Shown one piece after another: positions 25,571 to 37,172 of a stretch of 64,000 nucleotides of DNA. The DNA is taken from NCBI GenBank assembly GCA_911728455.2, contig OU452224.1:5022001-5086000 (forward strand), read 5' to 3'. Source of the stretch: Marthasterias glacialis (taxonomy: Eukaryota; Echinodermata; Asteroidea; Forcipulatida; Asteriidae). The translations under genes and the position numbers were made by a program. Position 1 is the stretch's first letter. Each line of letters begins with the position of its first letter. Under the pieces are notes generated by a model. It did not search any database. It was not told the DNA's origin and saw nothing but the letters and a program-made list of their open reading frames with translations.

Positions 25571-26926
25571 CATGGTCTTTCCGAAAATGCTGGTTTTGGG
25601 GCTGCGGGATAAACAGGGAGGATGTCAGGGACCGCGGAGTGAGCACACCCCGAGGATGTCCAATGCATACGGCCATGATGTGTGTACGTCAACAATAGCC
25701 AATGCCGCTGTGTGTTTGCTGGACCGAAGCCAGCAAAAAAAAAAAAAAAAAAACGCCGAAAAAAGAAGTCGACCACGCCACGGCTAATAACTCAAGACAT
25801 AATGGGGCTAGAGAGATTTGTTTTGTATCTGCAGTTAGCTATCATAGTCCTGCATCCGAAAATTTGGTTTTCCCAGCCAGCCAGGGCCATCTTCCGCCTT
25901 CAAACGACCAGGGAGCGGGGCTGCTCCGAATGCGCTTCAAACGCCTGTCTAATGGCAATTTTGTACACGAAGCTGTAACAGAGTGAAAACAAGATTTAGC
26001 AACGGCTCTATCTCCCAAAGTATTGGCGGGAAACTGACAAGTCTGACACTGTTGGAAAGCCCTGCTCATGAGCTTTCCGAAAATGCCGGTCTTAGGGCTG
26101 CGGGATAAACAGGGAGGATGTCAGGGACCGCGGAGTGAGCACACCCCGAGGATGTCCAATGCATACGGCCATGATGTGTGTACGTCAACAATAGCCAATG
26201 CCGCTGTGTGTTTGCTGGACCTAAGCCAGCAAAAAAAAAAAAATAAATCGCCGAAAAAAGAAGTCGGCAGCGCCACGGCCAATAAATCCAGACATAATGG
26301 GGCGAGAGAAAAATTTATTGTACTTGCAGTAAGCTGCCATAGTCCTGCATCCGGAAATCTAATTTTCCCGGTCAGCCAGGGCAACTTTCCGCCTTGAAAC
26401 GACCAGGGAGCGGGGCTGCTCCGAATGCGCTTCAAACGCCTGTCTTATGGCACTTTTGTACACGAAGCTATAACAGAGTGAAAACAACACTTAGCAACGG
26501 CTTTATCTCCCAAAGTATTGGCGGGAAACTGACAAGTCTGACACTGTTGGATAGCCCTGTTCATGGGCTTTCCGAAAATGTTGGTCTGAGCGCTGCGGGA
26601 TAAACAGGGAGGATGCCAGGGAACGCGGAGTGAGGACACCCCGACGATATACAGCGCATACGGCCATGCTGTGTACGTCAACGATAGCCAATGCTGCTAC
26701 GTGCGTGCTGGATCGAAGCCAAAAAATGTCGAAAAAAGAAGTCGGCAACGCCACGGCCAATTGCTCCAGAAATAATGAGGCTAGAGAGAAATTTCTTGTA
26801 CCTGCAGTTAGCTACCATAGTCCTGCATCCGAAAATCTGGTTTTCCCGGCCAGCCAGGGCAATCTTCCGTCTTGAAACGACCAGGGTCAACAATAGCCAA
26901 GGCCGGTACGTGTGTGCTGGACAGAA
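25570..26926. repeat. Diverged terminal monomers of satellite A
   Basis: The last three monomers (from about 25,570, 26,068 and 26,560) share substitutions seen nowhere in the core, such as GGGAGGATGTCAGG, GGAGTGAGCACACC and CCAATGCCGCTG. The final monomer is internally deleted: CGACCAGGG at about 26,880 joins directly to TCAACAATAGCC. The loss of similarity toward the edge is typical of poorly homogenised array margins. Confidence 0.88.
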
Positions 26927-28757
26927 GACAAGATCAGAGAGGCCTCTGATAATGAGGGAGAATACAAGAAAGCGAAACAGAACTTAGAAGATCTAAAATG
27001 CTGCAATTTAAGATGGTATAACAATCAAGCTAAGAGCAGTTAAAAATGCACATCTGAATGCCAAGCATGCATGGAGTTGGCAGCTAAGTAATGACATTAC
27101 AGGAAGAAAATCAAGTATGAACGGGCAAATAAAAGGTTATAACCAGGCAGAGAGAGTGGCAAACTGGTTCAACCATTTCAGAAATTTTTTCGGGAGCGCC
27201 CCCGAAATAGACGATGAAAACGAGATCATAACACATATCCTGGATGAACTAGACATCATGGTTGGACCATTTGAGCAGAAGGAATATGAAGAGGCAAAAC
27301 AGTCACTGAGAGAAGGAAAGAGTTGCTGCGAGGATGGCATCCCAACTGAAGTTCTAAAGAGATGTGACCTGGACGACTTGCAATGATGCTCTCCTCCATG
27401 GCATGAAACCAGACCAATGGTCGATTCTGAATATCGCGCCTATCCCCAAATCCGGAGATCTAAGCCTGTGCGATAACTACAGAGGCATCAGCTTGAGTTA
27501 TATAGTTGCCAAAACCTTCAACAGGATGCTCCTGAACAGAATCAGACTGGTATTGGACGAGCACTTGAGAACCAATCAGAATGGATTCCGCGAAGGGGGA
27601 TCAACAGTTGGACACATACTCGCGCTACGAAGGCTAATTGAGGAGGTAGAAGCCAACAACTTACCTGCTTCTATAACATACATTGACTTCAAGAAAGCCT
27701 TCGACACCATCCATCGAGGCAAGATGTTGAAGATCCTTCAAGCATACGGAATTCCAAAGATCATTGCTGATGCTATTGGCAAGATGTATGAAAACATCAA
27801 AGCAAAAGTGAGATCACACGACGGGGATACGGAACTGTTTGACATACTGGCTGGCGTGCTGCAGGGCGACACCCTTGCTCCATATCTATTTATCATTGTA
27901 CTGGACTAAGCTCTGGGAATGACCAATGATGGTAATGAAAAACAAGTTGGATTCCACCTGGTGCAGCGGAGAAGTAGGAGAGTTGGTCCTGTTGTAGTCA
28001 CTGACTTTGAATTTGCTGACGACATTGCACTACTGTCCAACGAGGTGAATCAAGCGAAAGAACTGCTAATGAGAGTAGAAACATCAGTAGCAAAGGTAGG
28101 CTTGAAAACGAACGCAAGAAAAACAAAGTTCACTATACATACAACATCAATCAAGCTAGCATCATGACGAATGATGGTACAGTACTTTAAGAAGTAAAGA
28201 ACTTCACGTACCTTGGAGCTTGGATGGTGAGTTCAGCAAGTGACATCAAACAGCGTAAATCTGCAGCATGGCGGGCATGCAGCAAGCTACATAAGATCTG
28301 GAAGTCAACTCTTCCCCGTAGCTTTAAAATAAGACTCTTTGCAGCAACAGTAGAGTCAGTCCTTCTCTATGGATGTGAAAGCTGGACTTTGACACCAAAG
28401 CTTGAAAAGGAGCTAGATGGTTGCTATACCCGTATGTTCACTGGGAGGAGAGAATTACCAATACAGAGCTGTATGGAAAGCTGCCAAAACTGAGCGACCA
28501 GATCAGAGAACGAAGCATGAGATTCACCGGGCACTGCTGTAGGAGTGAGGAACCAGCATCAAAACTGATTCTCTGCAAGCCTACACATGGTTGCAGGAAG
28601 CCTGGTAGGCCAAGACTAAGCTACCTAGATATGCTGAGGAGGAGCACAACTCTGAAGGCAGCAGAACAACAGACTGCAATGCAAGACATATCAAATTGGA
28701 GAGCCATCACAGTTCGGGGACACCGCCCGAAATAAGTCAAGTAAGTCTGGTAAGTCT
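26927..28757 (+). pseudogene. LINE (non-LTR) reverse transcriptase, 5'-truncated and broken; RTE-like
   Basis: A decayed non-LTR retrotransposon. The linker before the RT is visible (SNDITGRKSS, then ERVANWFNHFRNFFG), followed by the RT blocks: IAPIPKSGDL and NYRGISL, NQNGFREGGSTVGH, motif A DFKKAFD, motif B QGDTLAPYLF, catalytic FADDIALLS, NARKT, the thumb marks YLGAW and LLYGCESWTLT, and a C-terminal YGKLPKLSDQIRERSMRF. The endonuclease domain is absent. It is not functional: the frame shifts near 27,380, 28,140 and 28,440-28,490, and in-frame TAA codons lie at 27,907-27,909 (where a Tyr codon is expected after the VLD) and 28,188-28,190. The last frame ends at 28,735. The element is flanked on both sides by satellite sequence of different ages. 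Clade placement is by memory of motifs. Confidence 0.9.
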
Positions 28758-30325
28758 GACTGTTGTAAAGCCCCACTCAAGGGATCTCGACTCATGTTAA
28801 GTTTGTAACTGTGGCTTTATTGAGTGCGACGTAACTGGCAAGAGAGTAGGGCTACTACCTTCAGCAAATTAGCCAGCAAGGGCTGCCATGCTTATCAACC
28901 ATGAGATTATACCAAAAAATGGTTTGAAAAAAAATACGCTCTATGTTTGACCGAAACATCAGAACTAAGTATGCCACAGAAACACAACTTGTACCTGTAT
29001 CTGGTTTAGATAATCCTGCACCCGAAAATTTATTTTTGGGGCCCTGCAAAAGGTGCTTCATGCCGTAAAATACCAGCAAGCAAACATGCCCCAACTTGTT
29101 TTCAAGCGAGTGTTCAACCGTATTTTTGACAACAAAGCTTTCTGATAACAAAAAACAAATAGCAACGGTCAAATCACCCTCACGAAAATGATGGATTTAA
29201 ACAAATTAAATACTGTTGGGAAGCCCTACTCAATTGCTCTCGACTCATGTCAGGTTTGTGACTTTGACTCAATTGAATGCGACGCAAGCGGCAAGAGAGT
29301 TGGGCTACACCTTCAGCAAATTAGCCAACAGGGGCGGCCGAAAATGCTCTATGTTTGACCATAACCCCGGAACTAAGTATGCTAGAGAACACAATTTTTA
29401 CCTGTATCTGCCTTACATAGTCCTGCACGCGAAAATTTAAGTTTGGGGACCCTGCAAAGAGTCTTTCTTGCCATAAAAGACCAGCAAGCAAGCATGCCCC
29501 GAACTGTTTTTAAGCGAGTGTTCAACCGGGGTTTTTGACAACATAGCTGTCTGACAAACAAAAACAAAATAGCAACGGTCATATCACCCTCAGATAAACG
29601 GTCGATTTAAACAAGTTTTAAACTGTTGGAAAGCCTCCCTCCAGAGCTCTCGACTCATGTTAAGTTTTTGATTGTGGCTTTTTGTGTGCAACGCGAATGG
29701 CAAGAGAGTAGGGCTACTACCTTCAGCAAATTAGCCAACAGGGGCTGCCGAAAATGGTTTGAAAAACACCACGCTCTATGTTTGACCATAACTCCGGACC
29801 CAAGTAAGCTAGAGAAACAAAACTTGTACCTGTATCTGCCTTAGATAGTCAGTCACCCGAAGATTTAAATTGGGCCCTGCAAAGAGTCCTTCATGCCGTA
29901 AAAGACCAGCAAGCAAGCATGCCCCGAATTGTTTTCAAGCGAGTGTTTAATCGGATTTTTGACAACAAAGCTGTCCAAAAAACAAAAACAAAAATAGCAA
30001 CGGTCATATCAGTCTCACAAAAACGATGGATTTAAACAGGTTTCAAATTGGTGGAAAGCCCTACTCAAGAGCTCTCGATTCATGTTAAGTTTGTGACCGT
30101 GGCTTTATTCTGTGCGACGCGAATGGCAAGAGAGTAGGGCCACTACCTTCACCTTAATTTTAGGGGCTGCCTCTTATCAACCATGCACAAGGATTGTTAT
30201 GCCGAAAAATGGTTTTAAATAATCACACTCTATGTTTGACCATAACTCTGGAACTAAGTATGCCACAGAAACACAACTAGTACCTGTATCTGCTTAAGAT
30301 AGTCCTGCCCCCTGCACGCGCAACA
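28758..30325. repeat. Ancient, highly diverged satellite A relatives (~3.6 units of 410-453 bp)
   Basis: Units begin with ACTGTTGG-like blocks near 28,759, 29,212, 29,622 and 30,047, spaced 453, 410 and 425 bp, and the last is cut off near 30,325. Their right halves align with satellite A: CTTGTACCTGTATCTGCC against CTTGTACCTGCAGTTAGC, ATAGTCCTGCA shared, GACCAGCAAGCAAGCATGCC against GACCAGGGAGCGGGGCTGC, GACAACAAAGCTGT against GTACACGAAGCTGT, and TAGCAACGGTC against TAGCAACGACG. The E2F-like site, A-tract and right hairpin arm are missing. Confidence 0.85.
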
Positions 30326-33300
30326 TTAATCCTTATTGTTGCTATTAACAATACTCACAATTCAAACACATTTTTACAGCACAGTAAGTTTATTATTTAT
30401 TTACATTGGGCTAAAGAAACATGTAAGAAATAAGGTTATCACAGTGCTATCGTTTCGAGATAAGTTGTTTATGTATTTGTGATTGTATGAGTTAATCAAA
30501 ACAAACATACATCTTTTTTTTTTTACCACTGAACAAACTCTGAAAGGGATGGGGTGATCCTATGAGCCATCCGTTCTGGTCCAAATAGTAGGAGGTATGA
30601 TTATATTACCCTCCCCCAGAATTATGCCCATATTGGTCCCCTCAGATGGACTACCATTCTCTTGGATGAACTTTGACACAATGACGCTGACGTTACTCAA
30701 GTCTTGCAATGAGTTAATAACTGTCACCATATTTCTGAAGACAGTGTCGATGTTAGTGCTTGCTCTATGGTCAGTACATCTTCAATGCTTGACAAGAAAG
30801 TGTGTCGATATCCAGTGTGCCAATCGCAACATGTATTAAAGTGTATGTAGAAACAGCGTTAAAGGCCCCCATTAAAATATAGTGTTGAGTGATATGATAA
30901 AATAAACCAGAGAGTGCGAAAAGAAAAGCAGTAATGGTGTGCGGTCCAGGGCCCGTTTTAGTGAAAGTGAAACTTTTTCAAAATTGTTTAGATGCTCTCT
31001 GGTTCATTCTATGACTTTTCAGAAGCATTTCAAACATTGTTTTTAACCATTTTTAAATAAGCATTTCTTTATTTGCTCTTCGATCAGTTACTCTTTTTCA
31101 GTCGGTGAAAATAAGGAGGGAGCATGCAACCTCTGCACCCTCGCCTAGCCACCCCTGATAATGAATGTTATATTCAGACATAAAACAAACTAATTTGAGT
31201 CATTTAGACAATTTAGATTTTGGGTAATTTTGTGGTCACCGGTGGACTTTGAAAAGGTTGGTTTGAAAAAGTTCTGTAAAGCAACTGTGTCTATTCTTTT
31301 GTAAAAGCAGAGTATTTACTTTCATATGTTTTAAAACTCATCTTATTCTGCCTTTTAGCTGTACATATTCTGATGTTATATTGTTAACTAACTTGTAGTG
31401 GACACCGCCACTGTCGACAGGCCATTTTCTTCCTCATGGTAATGATGATGAATGTCTTGATGACATAGTGGGGCAGAAAGCTAGCTGCTAGTATTGTTGA
31501 GCCCCTTTGTGTTGATAATATTGACCTCACTGTAATAAAAAAAACATCAACAAAAAGTGACAATACAGATATTGCAAACAAAGGTGGGAGTCATAGTCAG
31601 GGGTGTGGTGGTAAAATAATAAAACAAAACCTGAAAAGGAGGTAGCATGTCTCTACTTAGTTATAATCGAGGCCTATACACCTTGTCACCAATTAAACAA
31701 ATTCATCTCTTGGCATCAATGCTTGACAAGAAACAATGCTGATATCTGGTCATGCTCAGTTTGTATTGTGTTGTACATTTCTAGCAAGCATTTGACACTT
31801 AACTTACCAGCAAGCATGAAGCCTTTGGGGCATCAGGTCCGGGCCTGCTTTATGGGTCCCAGAAAATTTGAAAACATAGATGCGCCCTGTTGCAATATTG
31901 AACTTAAGAGGCCTCTTACACATTTTTTTTTATCCATTTATAAAATACGAAATTTGCCTTTTGCTTTACAATTTAAGTAAGGGGAAGGGGGAAAAAATCA
32001 GTCAGTAAAAGTAATTGCAAATGTGCCCCCTATATCCCTTACTGGGGCATGTGAGTGCAAGCCTTGGATAATCATCTTAGATTCATGCACCCTTTATGCG
32101 GGTCATTATTTGTTTATCCTCCATGAACCAGGTTCAATCTTTGATGGGACTAGGAGTTTTCATTCTGCTTGTCTGCTTGTGTGTGTATTTGCCAAACATT
32201 AATGTGTAAAGGGTTGTCTCCAACCAAACTTGTCAATTTTTTGCATTGAGTACAGCCAAAGATAGAACCCCAAATTTCAGAGCATTAATTGACAAAACAA
32301 AATAAAAATCACCATTCAAATGGCAGTTCTTGAAATAAAAGTTATAACATTCATTCTTTTTCACACCAAATGCTGTACATATATTTTAAAGCATGTTAAT
32401 TTTAAAAGGCATCCAAAAAGTCAAGGGACACTCTAAAAGTATGTGGGGGACATTTTCCCCCGCCCTCCCTCACTGATTGACACCCCTTCCAACCATCAAC
32501 ACTTCCAGCATGTTACGTTGGACAGTATTAACTAGAGGTTATCTCAACCTGCACCTTTCTTTCATCATGTTAGTCTTGGTGCAAGATGTTGTTGTTCATC
32601 ACTCGACTATCGTGATTCTCCCTCCCAACGTGTCAAGCATACACAAACCATCGAACAATAACAGACGCTGTTCCATCTATGCCTATGTGACCAACTGACT
32701 GGTTCTTAGTGAACGACCTCTATCGGTGGAATTGCCCGCCGTACATGTAGTGTTGAGTGTGCATGGTTTTACTGACAACAACGTAAGAACGTCTTGCACC
32801 AAGACTACCATCCTGTAAGTAAAGTTCTTATACAAAACTTCAAGGCAAAGGGAGATATGTGCACAAATCCTGAAATCAGGAGAAAACCTGAAAAATTACT
32901 GGCTTGCATTCAGACCACAAGTTGGATTTATACCATTTGTTACTATTGGATATGTGAGCACTGGACCTTTAAATTGGTTTAACAATCTATTATGCTACTC
33001 CTCTTATACTGATCAATCGTGACCACCAATAATGCACGTCCAAACATTCAACAAGAGTCTAACATGTCAAAATCCCATCACATTAATTACAAAAGCTTTG
33101 TTGCACATTTTGTACATTCCACAGTGCCTTGCTCAATGACCAAGGAGTGGAGGGGTGGAAGGATGCACTTGTCCATCCACACGAGCACTGTTGATGGACA
33201 CCTGCTAAAGTGGGTGGGGCTTAATGCATTGGTCTTTAGGTAGATGGTAACTGTTACTTTTACCATAGAAGTCCCAGGTATATTCAGGGGGATAAAGTTA

Positions 33301-33866
33301 CAATGACTGAAGAATGACAGCTCAGATTGGCTGTTGGCACAGCAAGTTGCCAAGGATCGTTTAAATTTGCTTCCAACTATTTTCTTGTATTTTAATTATT
33401 ATACAGACATGCATCCGCAGTAAGAAAAAAAAGGTAAAACCACAATAACAGGGGTAGGCTAAGCAAAGCCTTTTGATTTCCACTTTGCTCGGCTGAGGAA
33501 CCAAAACAAAGAAATCAGCTGATCAGTTGAAAAATTGCAAGCGTCATAATACAATGTTGTCCACTGAATCCATTAAGTTGATCCAACGGATTCAGTGTGA
33601 AACCTTTGCCAATTAATAGGGTATAATAAAGTGCAACAATTGTTGCACAGATGTGCATTTTTAGTACCAGCATCAAGTTGAGTCTTCCAGAATTTCCAGT
33701 CTGCAAACTTGAATGGATGGGTTGAATAAACTGATCATTGAGCCCCTCCCACTAAAGCACTGTCCTTCATGGCAATCATACAGGTAATGACGCATCCGAA
33801 GTGGCAGCAGCTTGGATTGTGCTGGGAGAATACATTTCTACACTGACATAATATTTTGTTGGTTAC
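30326..33866. other. AT-rich DNA without recognisable gene
   Basis: No ORF here looks like a known protein. Small items only: a short repeated phrase, CAATGCTTGACAAGAAA, near 30,783 and 31,719; and a 9-bp inverted repeat ACTGAATCC / GGATTCAGT at about 33,562-33,596. A stretch near 33,725-33,760 resembles one near 45,555-45,590 (TAAACTGATC then ACTAAAGCA), so a dispersed repeat is likely. Confidence 0.5.
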
Positions 33867-33870
33867 ATAC

Positions 33871-34017
33871 TGTTTTGAGGTTGAAGTGCACTAAGTCTGC
33901 CAGCAGCTTCCACAGTTCCTTAGGGAGATGAATAGCATAGCACTCCATGTCAGCCGAAGGGATGGTTTGAATCCATCATGTGACCAGGTGTCTGATGGTC
34001 ACACTCATGGATTTGAC
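33871..34017 (-). other. Possible exon-like segment, broken frame
   Basis: On the minus strand a plausible acceptor (TTTACTCTAG at 34,027-34,018) and donor (ACA then GTATGT at 33,873-33,865) bound 147 bases. The segment includes a protein-like stretch reading ADMECYAIHLPKELWKLLAD. The PKELWxL pattern weakly recalls the start of the RhoGAP-like domain of OCRL/INPP5B phosphatases. A TGA interrupts the same frame upstream, so this is an exon fragment of a pseudogene, a wrongly bounded exon, or chance. No neighbouring exon was identified. Confidence 0.18.
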
Positions 34018-34551
34018 CTAGAGTAAATATGGAAAAATAATTGATTAAATTTAGGCAAATGTTAAAATAACAGCAACAATTTAAAATTCAAACTTAAAGT
34101 TAAGCCCTTATTTTATCATACAATTGAAATGCACAGAAAACAAAGTAAGAGCAGCTTCATTGAGAAGCTTGCTCATTGATACGTCTTTAATCCTCCATAT
34201 TTAACCCCAGTTTTATCAGATTCTGATTATATTTTAACCCCCAACTACATGCATTATGTTTGAGTTGGAGCCAGTACATCCCATCTCCATTAAGTCCAAA
34301 TGAATCAATACTTTAGTTGTTTGTACTCGATTTTAAATGAATGAGACACAAATGATTGAAACATAATACCAGTCTTTACACCAAGAAGCTTTACCTACAC
34401 ATATAGCTCACCATTACTACAAATTGTTGTGGTCAAAGAGCATTAAAAAAATGTTTTCATTTGTAATTAATAAAGAGTAGAGAGACTAAGTCTTAGGGTT
34501 ACAGTACATGTACATACCACTGTACATGCCGCATCGACATCACTACCTGTA

Positions 34552-34779
34552 AAGACAAGACAGCTTGCTGCTCACATTGGAAGCAGATCATCTGCAATGG
34601 CACAGCTGTTTTTGGAGGATGCTCGTATTGCTGCAGCCTTACAGACTCGTCAATGACGCCATGCTGCTTCCCCACAAGTTGAAGTTGCAGACCCTACTCT
34701 GGTGTGTAGTGGATGTGGAAGTGTTTGTCGCACCCTCATTGGCCTTCACTCACATCAGAAGGGATGTCAAAGGAGATGA
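34552..34779 (+). pseudogene. LINE 3'-terminal remnant with C-terminal CCHC zinc-knuckle
   Basis: The frame beginning at 34,552 reads about 75 codons, with one in-frame TGA after LQTRQ, up to a natural TGA at 34,777-34,779. The last residues are a zinc-knuckle, VCSGCGSVCRTLIGLHSHQK followed by GC (C-x2-C-x12-H-x3-C), preceded by a basic helical segment with FLEDARIAAALQ. This pairing is the usual C-terminal tail of one group of animal endonuclease-reverse transcriptases. The RT domain upstream is not preserved. The LINE at 26.9-28.8 kb ends without such a finger, so this is a separate insertion. Confidence 0.6.
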
Positions 34780-36700
34780 GGCTTCCCTGGTCAACATCGA
34801 CCGGCTGCCATGACAATGACAACATAGCAATGTAAATAATCTCTCTAATGCACTGTAGTAGTGGTTCTGAAAAAAATGATAGTGTAACTTCTCAAAAATT
34901 CAATCCATCTACTCTCTGATGCTTTTCAAGGTATAAATTTAACTTTATAATGAAAATTCAGAGTGCACGACTTGAAGTATGAAAGCGATGATTTTACTTG
35001 CAAGAGAATTACAATATACTGTAGGAGAATATTCTCCCTTCCTATCCTCTGTAGAACCCTGCGGAGTAGCTAAATACTTGGAGCAGCATTTCTCTTGCAA
35101 AAACACTTGTTGTGTACAGCAGGCACAGTTAAAGATTCCACCCGATGTTTTATGGGTTGTATTACAACGGCTATTTCAGATTCGCATATTTGGCAGGCAT
35201 TAGCACCCTTCCTTCTGTCCACTCTCCCCTCTTCAACCCTCTCCCCCACCCTATTTTTTATATGCCACTAATCAAATTCACCTAGAGATAGGCCTAGCAC
35301 CTACTTTCAGTAGACAAGTGAGGGAATCTAAAGTACCGTAAGTCTGACATCTATTTTGTCTCATCTTTTGATGCTGCCTCGAGTTGGTATCCATCGCACA
35401 TCACAGGTGTACATGTAAGGTTGAATCAGTGACCCGTTTTCTTTTCACATGACCCCCTTTGCAACCTCCAAATCTCTGTCTCGTTGTTGTGAGGATGTCT
35501 TGTTATCTAATCTCTGATGAAAAATAACACAAATAAAACGAGTGGGGTTACACTGCAAACACTGAAGAGTTAGATTGATTCTTTTGGTATAACACTGCCA
35601 TTGTATTATCCAAATTACTGTAATATTAGTAAAAATTAACACCAAGTTGGTGCTGTCACATATAGACAATCAATTTAACACTCCAGATTTTGCAGTGTAC
35701 ATTCCTTTGGGTAAACAACTTTGTATAAAATATACTGACTGCTGCTGCATAACTCCGAGTCTTTTGACTTTGGGTCTGGAATCTGTTTGGACTTTGGGCA
35801 TAGTTTTTATGCGGCTCAGATTTCACACAAAATGACAAATGTCTTGCCTGCAGGCAGGTTGTAAGCGAGTGGGGGCGTGTAACATCTAAAGACTGCAATC
35901 CAGATGAAGTGAACTAAAACATTACACTATTTACTTTGGCTGGGGTTTCAAATCTTCGGTAAAAACATTTTGCATTAGTTATACTCACTCAAATGTTGCT
36001 CTTACTCCTCAGCAGAAAGGTTGTGGCGTGAAGCAATCTACAAGCACTATTTTAACTTAAAACTCTGGAAAAGAAATCACCTAGTGACAACATTTCACGG
36101 TATCATTCTGGACTCAACACGGAACAGAGCCTTATCGCTGTAGTTCCTTTGACTCAAGAGGGCGCTATAAGCTCGTGTGCCAGATGGCCAAAAGTTTATA
36201 ATAGTTATAATATTGCCCGCCAAAATCTGTTCAGGTATGAGAGGTCGCCACAGCTACTAGGCTAACAACAGAAACGATATACCTCCCTTGGTGACCGCTT
36301 TTCGTTCTAGAAAACCAGAAAAGGGAATCTCTAATTGTTGATACATTGTCGTTTTCTTTACCCAAAGTATTTTTCTAGTCTTGTTACATGAGCTCTACCG
36401 ACATTGTAACTGAAAACTTTAAAATATTTTTCCTCGGCCCAGTGATTTATGGGAATAATACTACCGACCTTTCAAAGGAAGGCAAAACAATGATACGACA
36501 TGGGAAAATTGGGGTGGTATGAAACAACTATTCTAAGTTAAAGGAATATAGCATTCGTTTTCAAGAGTCAATTCTATCCCAAACTTCAAAGGACACCACG
36601 CAACAAGTCTGTAAATCACAGTCTATTACTTATTTGTATCCCTCTTTTGTAAAAAATAATAATAAAAAAAAAATAGCCTAATTATACAAATTTTGAAAAC
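34780..36700. other. AT-rich DNA without recognisable gene
   Basis: Nothing convincing was found. A GAGGGCGCTATAA block near 36,160 resembles blocks at 40,850 and 41,215 at the inner ends of an inverted repeat, hinting at a shared dispersed element. Confidence 0.45.
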
Positions 36701-36733
36701 GTGTGTGTGTGTGTGTTGTGGGGGGGGGGGGGG
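36701..36733 (+). repeat. (GT)n and poly-G simple repeat
   Basis: An alternating GT run of about 16 bases, TTGTG, then a run of 13-14 G. Such G-runs are prone to length error and can form quadruplex-like structures. Confidence 0.95.
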
Positions 36734-37161
36734 TGAGAAAGGCACCCCAAAAGTCAGCTGCTGTTATTTATGAATTAAAAAAAAAACTAATCTTCTATTC
36801 CATCATCGAACCCGACCCAGTAATGTATAAGGCTGCATTCAAGAATAACATTTTAACACATAGAGCTTTTTACAATGTACACGAATTTGTAAGACAAAAT
36901 ATCATACAATTTAAAAATGCTAACACACACAAACAAATCACAGAGTATTTAAAACCGTTTATAACTAAACACAAAATAAATTGCAGTTCTATAAAAATCT
37001 GCAGAGGTCACACTTTTTTAGTTAAGGATTATGGGAAAAGATTCATTTACATAAAATCTGCCTATGTAGTGCTAAGCAGACGAGATCTGTTGTGTTTCGA
37101 TATGCAAATAATAGAAATAATGGGAATTCGGTTGTCGTCACACAACCCGCGTGACACATAA
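36703..37161 (+). CDS. Unrecognised ORF, 152 codons, AT-rich
   Basis: An open frame of 152 codons in AT-rich DNA, longer than expected by chance. The first 11 or so codons are translated simple repeat, so any real start would be later, for example the Met in DPVMYKAAFKNN. The rest has a balanced, basic, protein-like composition rich in Lys, Asn and Ile, with no signal peptide or membrane segment. No family is recognised. The 3' end runs into the promoter-like sequence before 37,173, which argues against an intact gene. It could be a remnant of a mobile-element or host exon. Confidence 0.25.
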   Translation: MCVCVVGGGGVRKAPQKSAAVIYELKKKLIFYSIIEPDPVMYKAAFKNNILTHRAFYNVHEFVRQNIIQFKNANTHKQITEYLKPFITKHKINCSSIKICRGHTFLVKDYGKRFIYIKSAYVVLSRRDLLCFDMQIIEIMGIRLSSHNPRDT

Positions 37162-37172
37162 ACTGAGAAAAG
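37102..37172 (+). promoter_or_regulatory. Candidate promoter: octamer plus CpG-containing segment before ATGGCGGC
   Basis: A perfect octamer, ATGCAAAT, lies at 37,102-37,109. It is followed by GTCGTCACACAACCCGCGTG and then AAGATGGCGGC, the consensus YY1 site often found overlapping animal start codons. The combination is unusual in this AT-rich DNA. No TATA box is evident. Confidence 0.35.

Larger units (their letters stand above)
1..26926. repeat. Satellite A: tandem array of about 55 monomers of ~492 bp
   Basis: The same unit recurs head to tail from the first base to about 26,926. Taking the AAATGCCGGTC-like block as phase mark, units start at 1, 500, 986, 1474, 1964, 2452 and so on up to about 26,570, a mean spacing of 492 bp. 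The unit is roughly 50% GC, against clearly AT-rich flanks. Length differences come mostly from an internal A-tract. The left end lies outside the window and the right end is reached here. I do not recognise the family. ORFs of 60-216 codons occur on both strands of nearly every monomer, but they overlap each other, change frame with A-tract length and resemble no family I know, so I do not call them genes. A centromeric or pericentromeric role is possible but not shown by the sequence. Confidence 0.98.

Noticed and set aside
1-26926. Satellite A minus-strand ORFs of 213-216 codons as a protein family
   Set aside because: They overlap other ORFs on both strands, depend on A-tract length, have no family resemblance and simply repeat with the monomer.
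1-26926. CENP-B box in satellite A (also sought in satellite B)
   Set aside because: No stretch fits TTCGnnnnAnnCGGG; the nearest, TTCGATCCAGTACAC, lacks the CGGG half.
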